From: Candidatus Neomicrothrix sp. UBA4742
GTDB lineage: Bacteria; Actinomycetota; Acidimicrobiia; Acidimicrobiales; Acidimicrobilacustridaceae
Reading direction: 5' to 3'
NCBI GenBank assembly: GCA_002403895.1
Contig: DHIQ01000167.1
Span: forward strand, 1 to 5,209
Length of the DNA: 5,209 nt
In this document: piece by piece, positions 1 to 4,555 of the stretch
Layout: each line of letters starts with the position of its first letter
How positions within the stretch are numbered: the stretch's first letter is position 1
Made by a program: the position numbers and the translations under genes
The notes under the pieces: model-generated
The model's input: only the letters and a program-made list of their open reading frames with translations
What the model was told of the DNA's origin: nothing
Databases searched by the model: none

Positions 1-1
1 C

Positions 2-40
2 GGCTGTCGCCGGCTGATCCAGCTTCACCAGATCGGTTAA
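2..40 (+). CDS. Possible C-terminal end of an upstream gene (partial)
   Basis: One plus-strand frame is open from the left edge and ends at TAA (38-40), immediately before the hairpin at 41-68. It would encode GCRRLIQLHQIG, too short to assign to a family. A second frame gives AVAG and stops at TGA (15-17), 23 bases before the hairpin, and is also plausible as a gene end. The only support is that a terminator-like hairpin follows, which implies that a plus-strand gene ends here. Which frame is real cannot be decided from 40 bases. Confidence 0.25.
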   Translation, partial: GCRRLIQLHQIG

Positions 41-68
41 CGGGGGCGGACCGCAAGGTCCGCCCCCG
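41..68 (+). terminator. Perfect 12-bp GC hairpin with GCAA tetraloop, probable terminator
   Basis: The arms CGGGGGCGGACC (41-52) and GGTCCGCCCCCG (57-68) pair perfectly around a GCAA loop, a GNRA-type tetraloop. No T-run follows; the next bases are TCGCCGTTCCCC. Strong GC hairpins without a U-tract are commonly seen after genes in high-GC Actinobacteria. It most likely ends the upstream transcript and insulates the DUF1214 gene. Because the hairpin is symmetric it could also act on the other strand, but no minus-strand gene ends here. Confidence 0.6.
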
Positions 69-90
69 TCGCCGTTCCCCGGTCCTCAGC

Positions 91-130
91 ACGATGAGAA
101 ATGGTGGAGAACGATGAGGAGTGATGAGGG
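91..130 (+). repeat. Four degenerate 10-bp tandem repeats, purine-rich
   Basis: Read in blocks of ten from 91, the sequence gives ACGATGAGAA, ATGGTGGAGA, ACGATGAGGA and GTGATGAGGG. Positions 3, 5 and 6 of the block are invariant (G, T, G). GATGAG occurs exactly at 93, 113 and 123, which is 20 and 10 bases apart, about one or two helical turns. The array lies just upstream of a candidate -10 element (133-138), where an activator or repressor could bind. It lies in non-coding sequence, so codon constraint does not explain it. Regulatory function is inferred. Confidence 0.5.
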
Positions 131-132
131 GA

Positions 133-138
133 TAAACT
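133..138 (+). promoter_or_regulatory. Candidate -10 element for the DUF1214 gene
   Basis: TAAACT fits the TANNNT -10 consensus of actinobacterial primary sigma factors and is the most A/T-rich spot in this leader. No good -35 hexamer lies 16-18 bases upstream; that space is filled by the 10-bp repeats, which would suit an activator-dependent promoter. Transcription from it would begin near 145 and give a 5' leader of about 80 bases. The call rests on one hexamer and its context. Confidence 0.35.
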
Positions 139-184
139 GCAGGTGGCGGGACCTTTCCGTCGCATCGGTGCAGGTCACGGGACC
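139..184 (+). repeat. Pair of 15-bp direct repeats in the 5' leader
   Basis: GCAGGTGGCGGGACC (139-153) and GCAGGTCACGGGACC (170-184) match at 13 of 15 positions and are offset by 31 bases, close to three helical turns. The second copy can form a small hairpin (GGTC 173-176 with GACC 181-184). They lie between the candidate -10 and the ribosome binding site, so they could be protein sites on DNA or on the leader RNA. No known riboswitch or leader family was recognised. Confidence 0.45.
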
Positions 185-213
185 GCTCCCTGACTTCTGG
201 CTGAAGTTCTGAC

Positions 214-219
214 AGGAGG
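214..219 (+). promoter_or_regulatory. Strong ribosome binding site (AGGAGG) for the DUF1214 gene
   Basis: AGGAGG lies 5 bases before the ATG at 225 and fixes that start. A small hairpin just upstream (GACTTC 192-197 with GAAGTT 203-208, one G-U pair, 5-base loop) leaves the site exposed. Confidence 0.8.
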
Positions 220-224
220 CGGTC

Positions 225-1334
225 ATGGCTGATGACCCGTCCGGGCGAGGCCCCGCGCCGGCGACCGCGGCGGCCGTCCGAAGCCTCATCGACGCGTTGA
301 GCGCCCTGGAAGTCCGGCTTCGGAAGGGCGAGCGGGCGCTGCCGGACGAGACCTCCCTGCTTGAGGGATACCGGTGGATGTTCACCGTCTTGCAGGTCGG
401 GCTCCAGGCTCAGGTGTGGGCCGACCCATCTCGCCCCCGGTTTGTTGACATCGTCGGGCCCTACCAGAAATGGGGAGGCGACAACGCCGACGCCTTCTAT
501 CAGTACGCGCCCATCGACCCGACCCGGACCTACCGGGTGTGGGGTCGTACGGGAGATGCCGCCTACTTCTCGCTCACGGTGTACGGCGGCCCGAACGACG
601 GCCGCTACTCCGAACGGATCGTCGGGTCCATCAATGATCGGGATCTGGCGGTGGGTGAGGACGGCACGGTCGAGTTCATCATCAGTCCCGAAGAGCACGT
701 GGCCACCCCGTGGGTGAAGCTCGAGCCGGACGCGGTGTGTGCCATCACCCGCGACTACCTCAACGACCCGAGAACGGGCCGGCGGATGGACTGGCACATC
801 GAGTGCCTCGACCCGGACCCGGATGGGTGGCAGTTGACCGATGTGGAGCTGGCTCGCCGGTTCACCGCCGCCACCACCTGGTTCGAGGAACAGGCAGCCA
901 TGGCTCCGGTCACCCTGGCCGACCCCAACACGGTCGCCGAGCCCTACCCCGTTCCCGCCCAGACGTTCGGGTGGGCCGCCGGCGACGCCGCCTACGCCAT
1001 GGGCAGCTTCGCGCTGGCTGACGACGAGGCCCTGGTGATTCGGGGCCGATCACCCGAGTGCGCCTTCTGGAACTGCTGTCTGTGGAACGAACTGCTCCAC
1101 ACCTTCAACTACGACTATTCGCCAACCAGCGGGCCGGTCACCATCAACGGCGCCCAGATCGCCTACGAGGAAGACGGATCTTGGACGATCGTCGTGGCGG
1201 CCCGCGATCCGGGGATGGGCAACTGGGTCTCGAGTCAGGGCCACGACCACGGACTCATCTGGTTCCGCTGGTTCCTGCCCGACGCGACCCCCGATCGGCC
1301 CACCACCGAAGTCGTCAAGCTCGCCGACCTCTGA
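225..1334 (+). CDS. DUF1214-domain protein, function unknown
   Basis: This 369-residue protein has an Ala/Pro-rich N-terminus without a signal peptide or membrane segment, so it is probably cytoplasmic. An N-terminal region (about 45-130) contains the pattern KWGGDNADAFYQYAPID and leads into a beta-rich core. The C-terminal part (about 278-369) carries the DUF1214 hallmarks: an aromatic FWNCCLWN stretch (281-288), the VTINGAQ strand, an acidic DGSW turn, and DPGMGNW (328-334) followed by a paired Trp/Arg strand and a final proline-rich loop. Stand-alone members are common in mycobacteria and related Actinobacteria, often near lipid genes, but no reaction is established. The start is supported by AGGAGG 5 bases upstream. 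Adjacent Cys residues 284-285 stand in the aromatic motif. The MtfA homologue follows on the same strand, with a hairpin between them. Family assignment is firm; function is unknown. Confidence 0.85.
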   Translation: MADDPSGRGPAPATAAAVRSLIDALSALEVRLRKGERALPDETSLLEGYRWMFTVLQVGLQAQVWADPSRPRFVDIVGPYQKWGGDNADAFYQYAPIDPTRTYRVWGRTGDAAYFSLTVYGGPNDGRYSERIVGSINDRDLAVGEDGTVEFIISPEEHVATPWVKLEPDAVCAITRDYLNDPRTGRRMDWHIECLDPDPDGWQLTDVELARRFTAATTWFEEQAAMAPVTLADPNTVAEPYPVPAQTFGWAAGDAAYAMGSFALADDEALVIRGRSPECAFWNCCLWNELLHTFNYDYSPTSGPVTINGAQIAYEEDGSWTIVVAARDPGMGNWVSSQGHDHGLIWFRWFLPDATPDRPTTEVVKLADL

Positions 1335-1360
1335 CCCCCTCCGCGTGTCGGCACCGCTTA

Positions 1361-1382
1361 CTTGCGCAGGGCGCAAGGTTTT
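1361..1382 (+). terminator. 7-bp hairpin followed by TTTT: terminator, attenuator or operator
   Basis: CTTGCGC (1361-1367) and GCGCAAG (1371-1377) pair perfectly around a 3-base AGG loop, then G and TTTT (1379-1382). This is the layout of a short intrinsic terminator, 26 bases after the DUF1214 stop. If it is active, it separates expression of DUF1214 from the downstream peptidase gene. The same inverted repeat could instead be a dimeric repressor site over the promoter of that gene. Its presence argues against translation starting at the upstream GTG (1345). Confidence 0.4.
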
Positions 1383-1388
1383 GGCGGT

Positions 1389-1394
1389 CAGAAT
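1389..1394 (+). promoter_or_regulatory. Weak candidate -10 for a leaderless peptidase transcript
   Basis: CAGAAT approximates TANNNT (first base differs) and ends 7 bases before the ATG at 1402, so transcription could start at or next to the start codon. No Shine-Dalgarno sequence precedes that ATG, as expected for a leaderless mRNA, a common class in Actinobacteria. No clear -35 is seen. This is inferred from spacing alone. Confidence 0.2.
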
Positions 1395-1401
1395 CTCCGA
1401 C

Positions 1402-2175
1402 ATGTTCTCGTTGACCCGTTACGGGCGCCGTCGCAAGGCGCTCCTACAGCCCTTCCCGGACGCGTGGCGGACCCTGCTCGCCTCCTCGCTGGTGCACTGG
1501 GGCCTGCTCGACGACGATGAGCGCACCCGGTTGGAAGATCTGGTCCGGGTCTTCCTGGTAGACAAGAAGTGGCAGGCGGCCCGTGACTTTGACCTGACCG
1601 AAGACATCCGGGTGCTCATCTCGGCCATGGCGTGCCTGCTGATCTTGGGGCTCGACGACGGCTACTACGACACCGTCCGGTGGATCGAGGTGCATCCGAC
1701 CACGGTGGTGCGGACGGGACTGCGAGGCACGGGTGTTCCCGGCGTCGTGTCGGACTCGCCGCTACCCATCCTCGGCGAAGCAAGTTTCGACGGGCCAGTG
1801 ATCATCGCCTGGGACGCGGCGGTGGCCAACGCTCGGCACCCCGAGCGGGGCCACAACGTCGTGTATCACGAGTTCGCCCACAAGCTGGACATGGGTGACC
1901 GCCTCGTCGACGGCACGCCGCGGTTCGAAGACGCCGACACCCGCCAGCGCTGGATCGAGGTCTGCACCGTCGAGTTCGAGTCCCTGCGGCGGGGCGAGGC
2001 GGGCCCGCTCCTGGATCCCTACGGTGCGGTGAACCCCGCCGAGTTCTTCGCGGTGGTCACGGAGATCTTCTTCGACCGACCACTTGATCTGCAGCACGCG
2101 AAGCCGGATCTTTACGGCGTGCTGCAGTCGTTCTACCGTCAGGACCCGGCGGCACGGGAGAGAGCCCGGGGCTGA
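1402..2175 (+). CDS. mtfA: MtfA-type zinc metallopeptidase (M90 family)
   Basis: The 257-residue product matches the MtfA/M90 family along its whole length. Its zinc motif HEFAHKLD sits at 156-163 (His156, Glu157, His160), preceded by NVVYHE, and the probable third ligand is Glu214 in YGAVNPAEFFAVVTEIFF. In E. coli MtfA the equivalent residues are near 149-153 and 212, so the ATG at 1402 gives the expected spacing. An in-frame GTG at 1345 would add 19 residues that do not resemble the family, has no ribosome binding site and contains the hairpin at 1361-1377. Family N-termini usually begin just before an Arg-rich segment, here RRRKALLQPF. E. coli MtfA is a cytosolic aminopeptidase that interacts with the Mlc repressor and so affects glucose PTS expression. 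Mlc dependence cannot be assumed here. The partner in this organism is unknown. Confidence 0.88.
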   Translation: MFSLTRYGRRRKALLQPFPDAWRTLLASSLVHWGLLDDDERTRLEDLVRVFLVDKKWQAARDFDLTEDIRVLISAMACLLILGLDDGYYDTVRWIEVHPTTVVRTGLRGTGVPGVVSDSPLPILGEASFDGPVIIAWDAAVANARHPERGHNVVYHEFAHKLDMGDRLVDGTPRFEDADTRQRWIEVCTVEFESLRRGEAGPLLDPYGAVNPAEFFAVVTEIFFDRPLDLQHAKPDLYGVLQSFYRQDPAARERARG

Positions 2176-2185
2176 GGTCAGTGGC

Positions 2186-2225
2186 CCGGCGACGCTGATG
2201 TGGAGTTCGGGGGACTCGTCGCTGG
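2186..2225. terminator. Possible bidirectional terminator between convergent genes
   Basis: The 63-base gap between the convergent stops (2176-2238) contains CCGGCGACG (2186-2194), which can pair with CGTCGCTGG (2217-2225): nine pairs, one of them G-U, with a 22-base loop. An alternative pairing is GAGTTC (2203-2208) with GAACTC (2225-2230). Neither has a T-run. The position suits termination from both sides, but the structure is only moderately convincing. Confidence 0.3.
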
Positions 2226-2238
2226 AACTCGAGCAGGG

Positions 2239-3507
2239 TCAGGCCCCGAGCGTCACGCCAAAGTGCTCGATGTAGCCCTCGGTCCGCTTCCGCAGATCAT
2301 CCTCGGTTAGATAGAAGTCGGCGAGGTCGTAGATGAGACCGCCGTGGCGGTTGCGCTGATGCCCGGCCAGATAGGTGGCGATGGCCTCACGGGTGGGCAG
2401 GTCGAAGGGTTGGACGGCCAGTGCATAGATGCGCTCGACCATGCCCAGGTCGTCGGCCATGAAGGCATCGAAATGGACGTCCAGGGACTGGTTGGCTGGC
2501 AGCAGGTCCCGCTCGGCCCGGCAGCGGTCGAGCATCCCGATCAGCAGGTCGGCCCAGAACTGCCCGATGCGGACCGGGTCCACCGGGTCGAGGTGCATGC
2601 GGGCGGTGTAGGCCAGCATGGTGTCCATCGAGGCGATCACCGACACGGGATCGCGGTGGGTCACCAGCACGGTGGCGTCGGGGAACGTCCGGATGAGGGG
2701 CCCGAACTGCTCGAGATGCTGGGGTGACTTGAGAATCCACCGGTCGCCGCCTCGCAGGAACTGCAGGACTTTGAGCACCGTTTTCATGTACTCGTAGTGC
2801 GGGGTCTGGTCATGGGCCAGGTAGTGCTCCCGCCACGTCGGCATGGGAGCGAGGGTGTCGAAGTACATGGTGGAGAAGTCGATGGCGAGGAGGTTGATCT
2901 CCTCATGAGCGTTGTGGGTGCCGATGTCGTACATGCGGGGGAAATAGGGCAGCGCCTGGGTGAGGATGGCGAGGCTGTCGTCGCACCGCATGATCCGGGG
3001 GTCGATGCCGTCGGGCCCCATCACATCGCCCGGCGCGGGCACCGGCTCGATGCTCTCCCAGTAGGGCAGGGAGCGCAGCGCCGGATCGGCGGAGATGAGG
3101 TTCTGCAGGTGGGTGGTGCCGGTTCGGGGCAGGCCGGCGATGATGATCGGGCGGGCGACCTCCAGATCGTGGATCTCGGGATGCTCGACCAGGATCTGCT
3201 GGATCAGCAGACGGTTCTTGAGCAATTGGTTGATCTGCACTGACACCGTGATGCGGCCGAACGAGCTGAGTCCGGCCTCGGTGCGCAGCGCGCCGAGCAG
3301 TACGGTGAACGGTTCGAGGAAGCCGTCGTCGCCGAAGTCATCCAGCCCGGTTTCGGCCACGGCGTGGGCCAACATGGGCTCCACTGCCAGTTCGATGGCG
3401 TCACCGAACGGCGCAGCCGCCGCCATCATCTCCGCGATCTCGGGCGCGAGGACCGGCTCGGCGAGATCATCGATGTGCACTGTGTCGCCGGATGCGGGAC
3501 GGGTCAT
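2239..3507 (-). CDS. PAPS-dependent sulfotransferase-family protein (Sulfotransfer_3 type)
   Basis: This 422-residue protein would transfer a sulfuryl group from PAPS to a hydroxyl or amine of an unknown acceptor. The 5'-phosphosulfate loop is GLPRTGTTHLQNLIS (125-139), a P-loop-like form with Arg128 where many members have Lys. The conserved WILKSPQH (257-264) follows, with Lys260 likely near the active site, and the 3'-phosphate site is VTHRDPVSVIAS (282-293) with Arg285 and Ser289. The C-terminal RNRHGGLIYDLADFYL (385-400) corresponds to the basic, aromatic tail of the family. A helical N-terminal domain of about 115 residues precedes the core, as is usual in actinobacterial members. There is no signal peptide. 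The frame is open upstream to 3687, but the ATG at 3507 has GGAG 6 bases before it and avoids overlap with the preceding gene. It lies 37 bases after the crotonase stop, so co-transcription is likely. The acceptor cannot be told from sequence. Confidence 0.87.
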   Translation of the reverse strand: MTRPASGDTVHIDDLAEPVLAPEIAEMMAAAAPFGDAIELAVEPMLAHAVAETGLDDFGDDGFLEPFTVLLGALRTEAGLSSFGRITVSVQINQLLKNRLLIQQILVEHPEIHDLEVARPIIIAGLPRTGTTHLQNLISADPALRSLPYWESIEPVPAPGDVMGPDGIDPRIMRCDDSLAILTQALPYFPRMYDIGTHNAHEEINLLAIDFSTMYFDTLAPMPTWREHYLAHDQTPHYEYMKTVLKVLQFLRGGDRWILKSPQHLEQFGPLIRTFPDATVLVTHRDPVSVIASMDTMLAYTARMHLDPVDPVRIGQFWADLLIGMLDRCRAERDLLPANQSLDVHFDAFMADDLGMVERIYALAVQPFDLPTREAIATYLAGHQRNRHGGLIYDLADFYLTEDDLRKRTEGYIEHFGVTLGA

Positions 3508-3520
3508 GGCTGGCTCCAGG
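3508..3520 (-). promoter_or_regulatory. Ribosome binding site of the sulfotransferase gene
   Basis: On the minus strand this reads CCTGGAGCCAGCC directly before the ATG, with GGAG (3517-3514) 6 bases upstream. It selects the ATG at 3507 over the upstream in-frame starts. The 13-mer matches the crotonase leader at 4377-4389 in 12 positions. Confidence 0.7.
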
Positions 3521-3544
3521 ATCCGCTGGTCGGGGGTGATGGGC

Positions 3545-4375
3545 TCACTCGGGCAGGAACAGGTCGCGTCGGGGGGCGTCGGTGTAGATCGGAGGACGCC
3601 TCTGGTCGAACGCTCGGATCGCCTCGGGGAGGTTCTCGGTGAAACCCAACATGAGCTGGTTGCGATCCTCGATCTCGATGGCGGCATCGAGACTGGAAGT
3701 TTCGAGGTTGGCCCAGATCACGTCTTTGGTCATGGCCAGGCCATACGAGCTGAAACCGCACATGCGCTCGGCCACTTCACCAACGGCATTCATGAGCTCG
3801 TCGTCGGGTACCACCTGCGACACCAACCCCATGCGCAGGGCATCGACGGCGTCCACCACCCGCCCGGTGAGCAGGATGTCGTTGGAGTGGGCGGCGCCGA
3901 TGAGTCGGGGGAGCAGATAGCTGACCCCCAGCTCGGTGGAGGTCAGCCCGTTCACGATGCCGGTGCTGTTGAACTCGGCCGAGGCCGACGCCATCCTCAG
4001 CTCGGCTCCCAACGAGAGGCACAGACCGCCGCCGTAGGCCACCCCGTTCACGGCGGCAATGATCGGTTGGGGGAGTCGCCGCATGGTCGGGATGAGCCGC
4101 GAGTAGTACCGCATGGACCGCTGGGCGATCTGCCCGACCTGCAACCCGTCGATGTTGGGGATGACGCCGTAGTCCTTCAGGTCGAGGCCCGAGCAGAACG
4201 CCCGCCCCGCGCCGGTGAGGATGATGACGGAGCAGTCGTTGTCGGCCCCGCACGCCTCGAAGGCGGTGTTCAACTCGATCACCAGGTCGATCGACATGGC
4301 GTTCAGTCGTTCGGGGCGGTTGAGGGTGATGAGCCTCACGTGGGGCTGGGGGGTGGTGATCTCGACCAGGCTCAC
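3545..4375 (-). CDS. Enoyl-CoA hydratase/isomerase (crotonase) family protein, non-canonical active site
   Basis: The 276-residue product has the full crotonase fold: the N-terminal strand with RPERLNAM (20-27), the first oxyanion-hole segment GRAFCSGLDL (57-66), the second in AAVNGVAYGGGLCL (107-120), the LLPRLIG helix (154-160), TGRVVDAVDALRMGLV for trimer and CoA contacts, and a C-terminal RRPPIYTD tail. By alignment from memory to rat enoyl-CoA hydratase, catalytic Glu144 corresponds to Cys119 and Glu164 to Gly139, so neither is conserved. Glu148, in TELGVSYLLPR, lies close to the acid position used by dienoyl-CoA isomerases. It may therefore be an isomerase, thioesterase-like or other crotonase enzyme. 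GTG at 4375 is chosen because GGAG lies 7 bases upstream and the length fits the family; the frame stays open further upstream only as an antisense artefact. It is probably the first gene of an operon with the sulfotransferase. Confidence 0.88.
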   Translation of the reverse strand: MSLVEITTPQPHVRLITLNRPERLNAMSIDLVIELNTAFEACGADNDCSVIILTGAGRAFCSGLDLKDYGVIPNIDGLQVGQIAQRSMRYYSRLIPTMRRLPQPIIAAVNGVAYGGGLCLSLGAELRMASASAEFNSTGIVNGLTSTELGVSYLLPRLIGAAHSNDILLTGRVVDAVDALRMGLVSQVVPDDELMNAVGEVAERMCGFSSYGLAMTKDVIWANLETSSLDAAIEIEDRNQLMLGFTENLPEAIRAFDQRRPPIYTDAPRRDLFLPE

Positions 4376-4376
4376 G

Positions 4377-4389
4377 GGCTCGCTCCAGG
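4377..4389 (-). promoter_or_regulatory. Ribosome binding site of the crotonase gene, decides a GTG start
   Basis: On the minus strand CCTGGAGCGAGCC precedes the GTG by one base, with GGAG (4386-4383) 7 bases before it. This supports the GTG start, since the frame has no suitable ATG near the conserved N-terminus. Confidence 0.65.
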
Positions 4390-4449
4390 GACACGGAATG
4401 GGGTGACGGGCGGGCCTCGGGCGGTCAACCGGCTGCTCCGACCCGTGAT

Positions 4450-4464
4450 CTGACGCTCCGTCAG
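4450..4464. promoter_or_regulatory. Inverted repeat CTGACG-CTC-CGTCAG, candidate operator
   Basis: Perfect 6-bp arms around a 3-base spacer make a 15-bp palindromic site in the divergent region between the crotonase and deacylase genes. Further TGACG copies on the plus strand lie at 4404, 4480 and 4495. The size suits a dimeric regulator such as a TetR- or GntR-type protein, but the cognate regulator is not in the window and the motif matches no consensus that I recognise. Confidence 0.4.
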
Positions 4465-4468
4465 GAAT

Positions 4469-4483
4469 GGTGACCTCGGTGAC
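4469..4483 (+). repeat. Short direct repeat GGTGAC-CTC-GGTGAC
   Basis: GGTGAC at 4469-4474 recurs at 4478-4483, nine bases apart, adjacent to the inverted repeat at 4450-4464 and just upstream of a TANNNT match. It may be part of the same regulatory site cluster. It is short enough to be chance. Confidence 0.25.
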
Positions 4484-4485
4484 GC

Positions 4486-4491
4486 TAGTCT
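4486..4491 (+). promoter_or_regulatory. Weak candidate -10 of the deacylase gene
   Basis: TAGTCT fits TANNNT, and a start near 4498 would give a leader of about 58 bases. No clear -35 is present. The CTAG core (4485-4488) also supplies a TAGCGT match on the minus strand for the crotonase operon, so overlapping divergent promoters are possible. The evidence is weak for both. Confidence 0.2.
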
Positions 4492-4503
4492 CGTTGACGT
4501 GTC

Positions 4504-4525
4504 GCCGGGCGAAGGTCGTCCCGGC
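4504..4525 (+). other. 6-bp inverted repeat in the deacylase leader
   Basis: GCCGGG (4504-4509) and CCCGGC (4520-4525) can pair around a 10-base loop. The adjoining CCCCC (4525-4529) can also pair with GGGGG (4543-4547) in the ribosome binding site. A role in translation control is possible but unproven, since GC-rich sequence makes such pairings common. Confidence 0.25.
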
Positions 4526-4541
4526 CCCCGGCACGCCGTAC

Positions 4542-4548
4542 AGGGGGA
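4542..4548 (+). promoter_or_regulatory. Ribosome binding site of the deacylase gene
   Basis: AGGGGGA lies 7 bases before the ATG at 4556. It is a purine-rich but imperfect Shine-Dalgarno sequence, and there is no alternative start nearby in frame. Confidence 0.55.
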
Positions 4549-4555
4549 CGTTCAC

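Noticed and set aside
91..184. Repeats in the leader as a CRISPR array or riboswitch
   Set aside because: The repeats are 10 and 15 bases with no regular unique spacers, so not CRISPR. No conserved riboswitch core or strong multi-helix fold was recognised.
86..385. Minus-strand open frame of 99 codons across the DUF1214 leader
   Set aside because: Its sequence is low-complexity Ser/Arg-rich, it overlaps the start and ribosome binding site of a convincing gene, and no ribosome binding site of its own is apparent.
1345..1401. Upstream GTG start for the MtfA-type peptidase, with a Cys in LTCAG resembling a lipobox
   Set aside because: No ribosome binding site, no hydrophobic signal segment before the Cys, no family similarity in the added 19 residues, and a hairpin with a T-run lies within it.
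3508..3687. 60-residue N-terminal extension of the sulfotransferase
   Set aside because: It would overlap the crotonase coding end, is Ser/Arg/Pro-rich without family similarity, and the ATG at 3507 has a proper ribosome binding site.
3095..4453. Long plus-strand open frame (452 codons) opposite the crotonase and sulfotransferase genes
   Set aside because: It is antisense to two well-recognised genes, its translation is compositionally odd (Arg-, Gly- and Asp-rich stretches) with no domain, and long antisense frames are expected in GC-rich codon use.
4494..4499. TTGACG as a -35 element for the deacylase
   Set aside because: No acceptable -10 hexamer lies 16-19 bases downstream; the region is GC-only up to the ribosome binding site.
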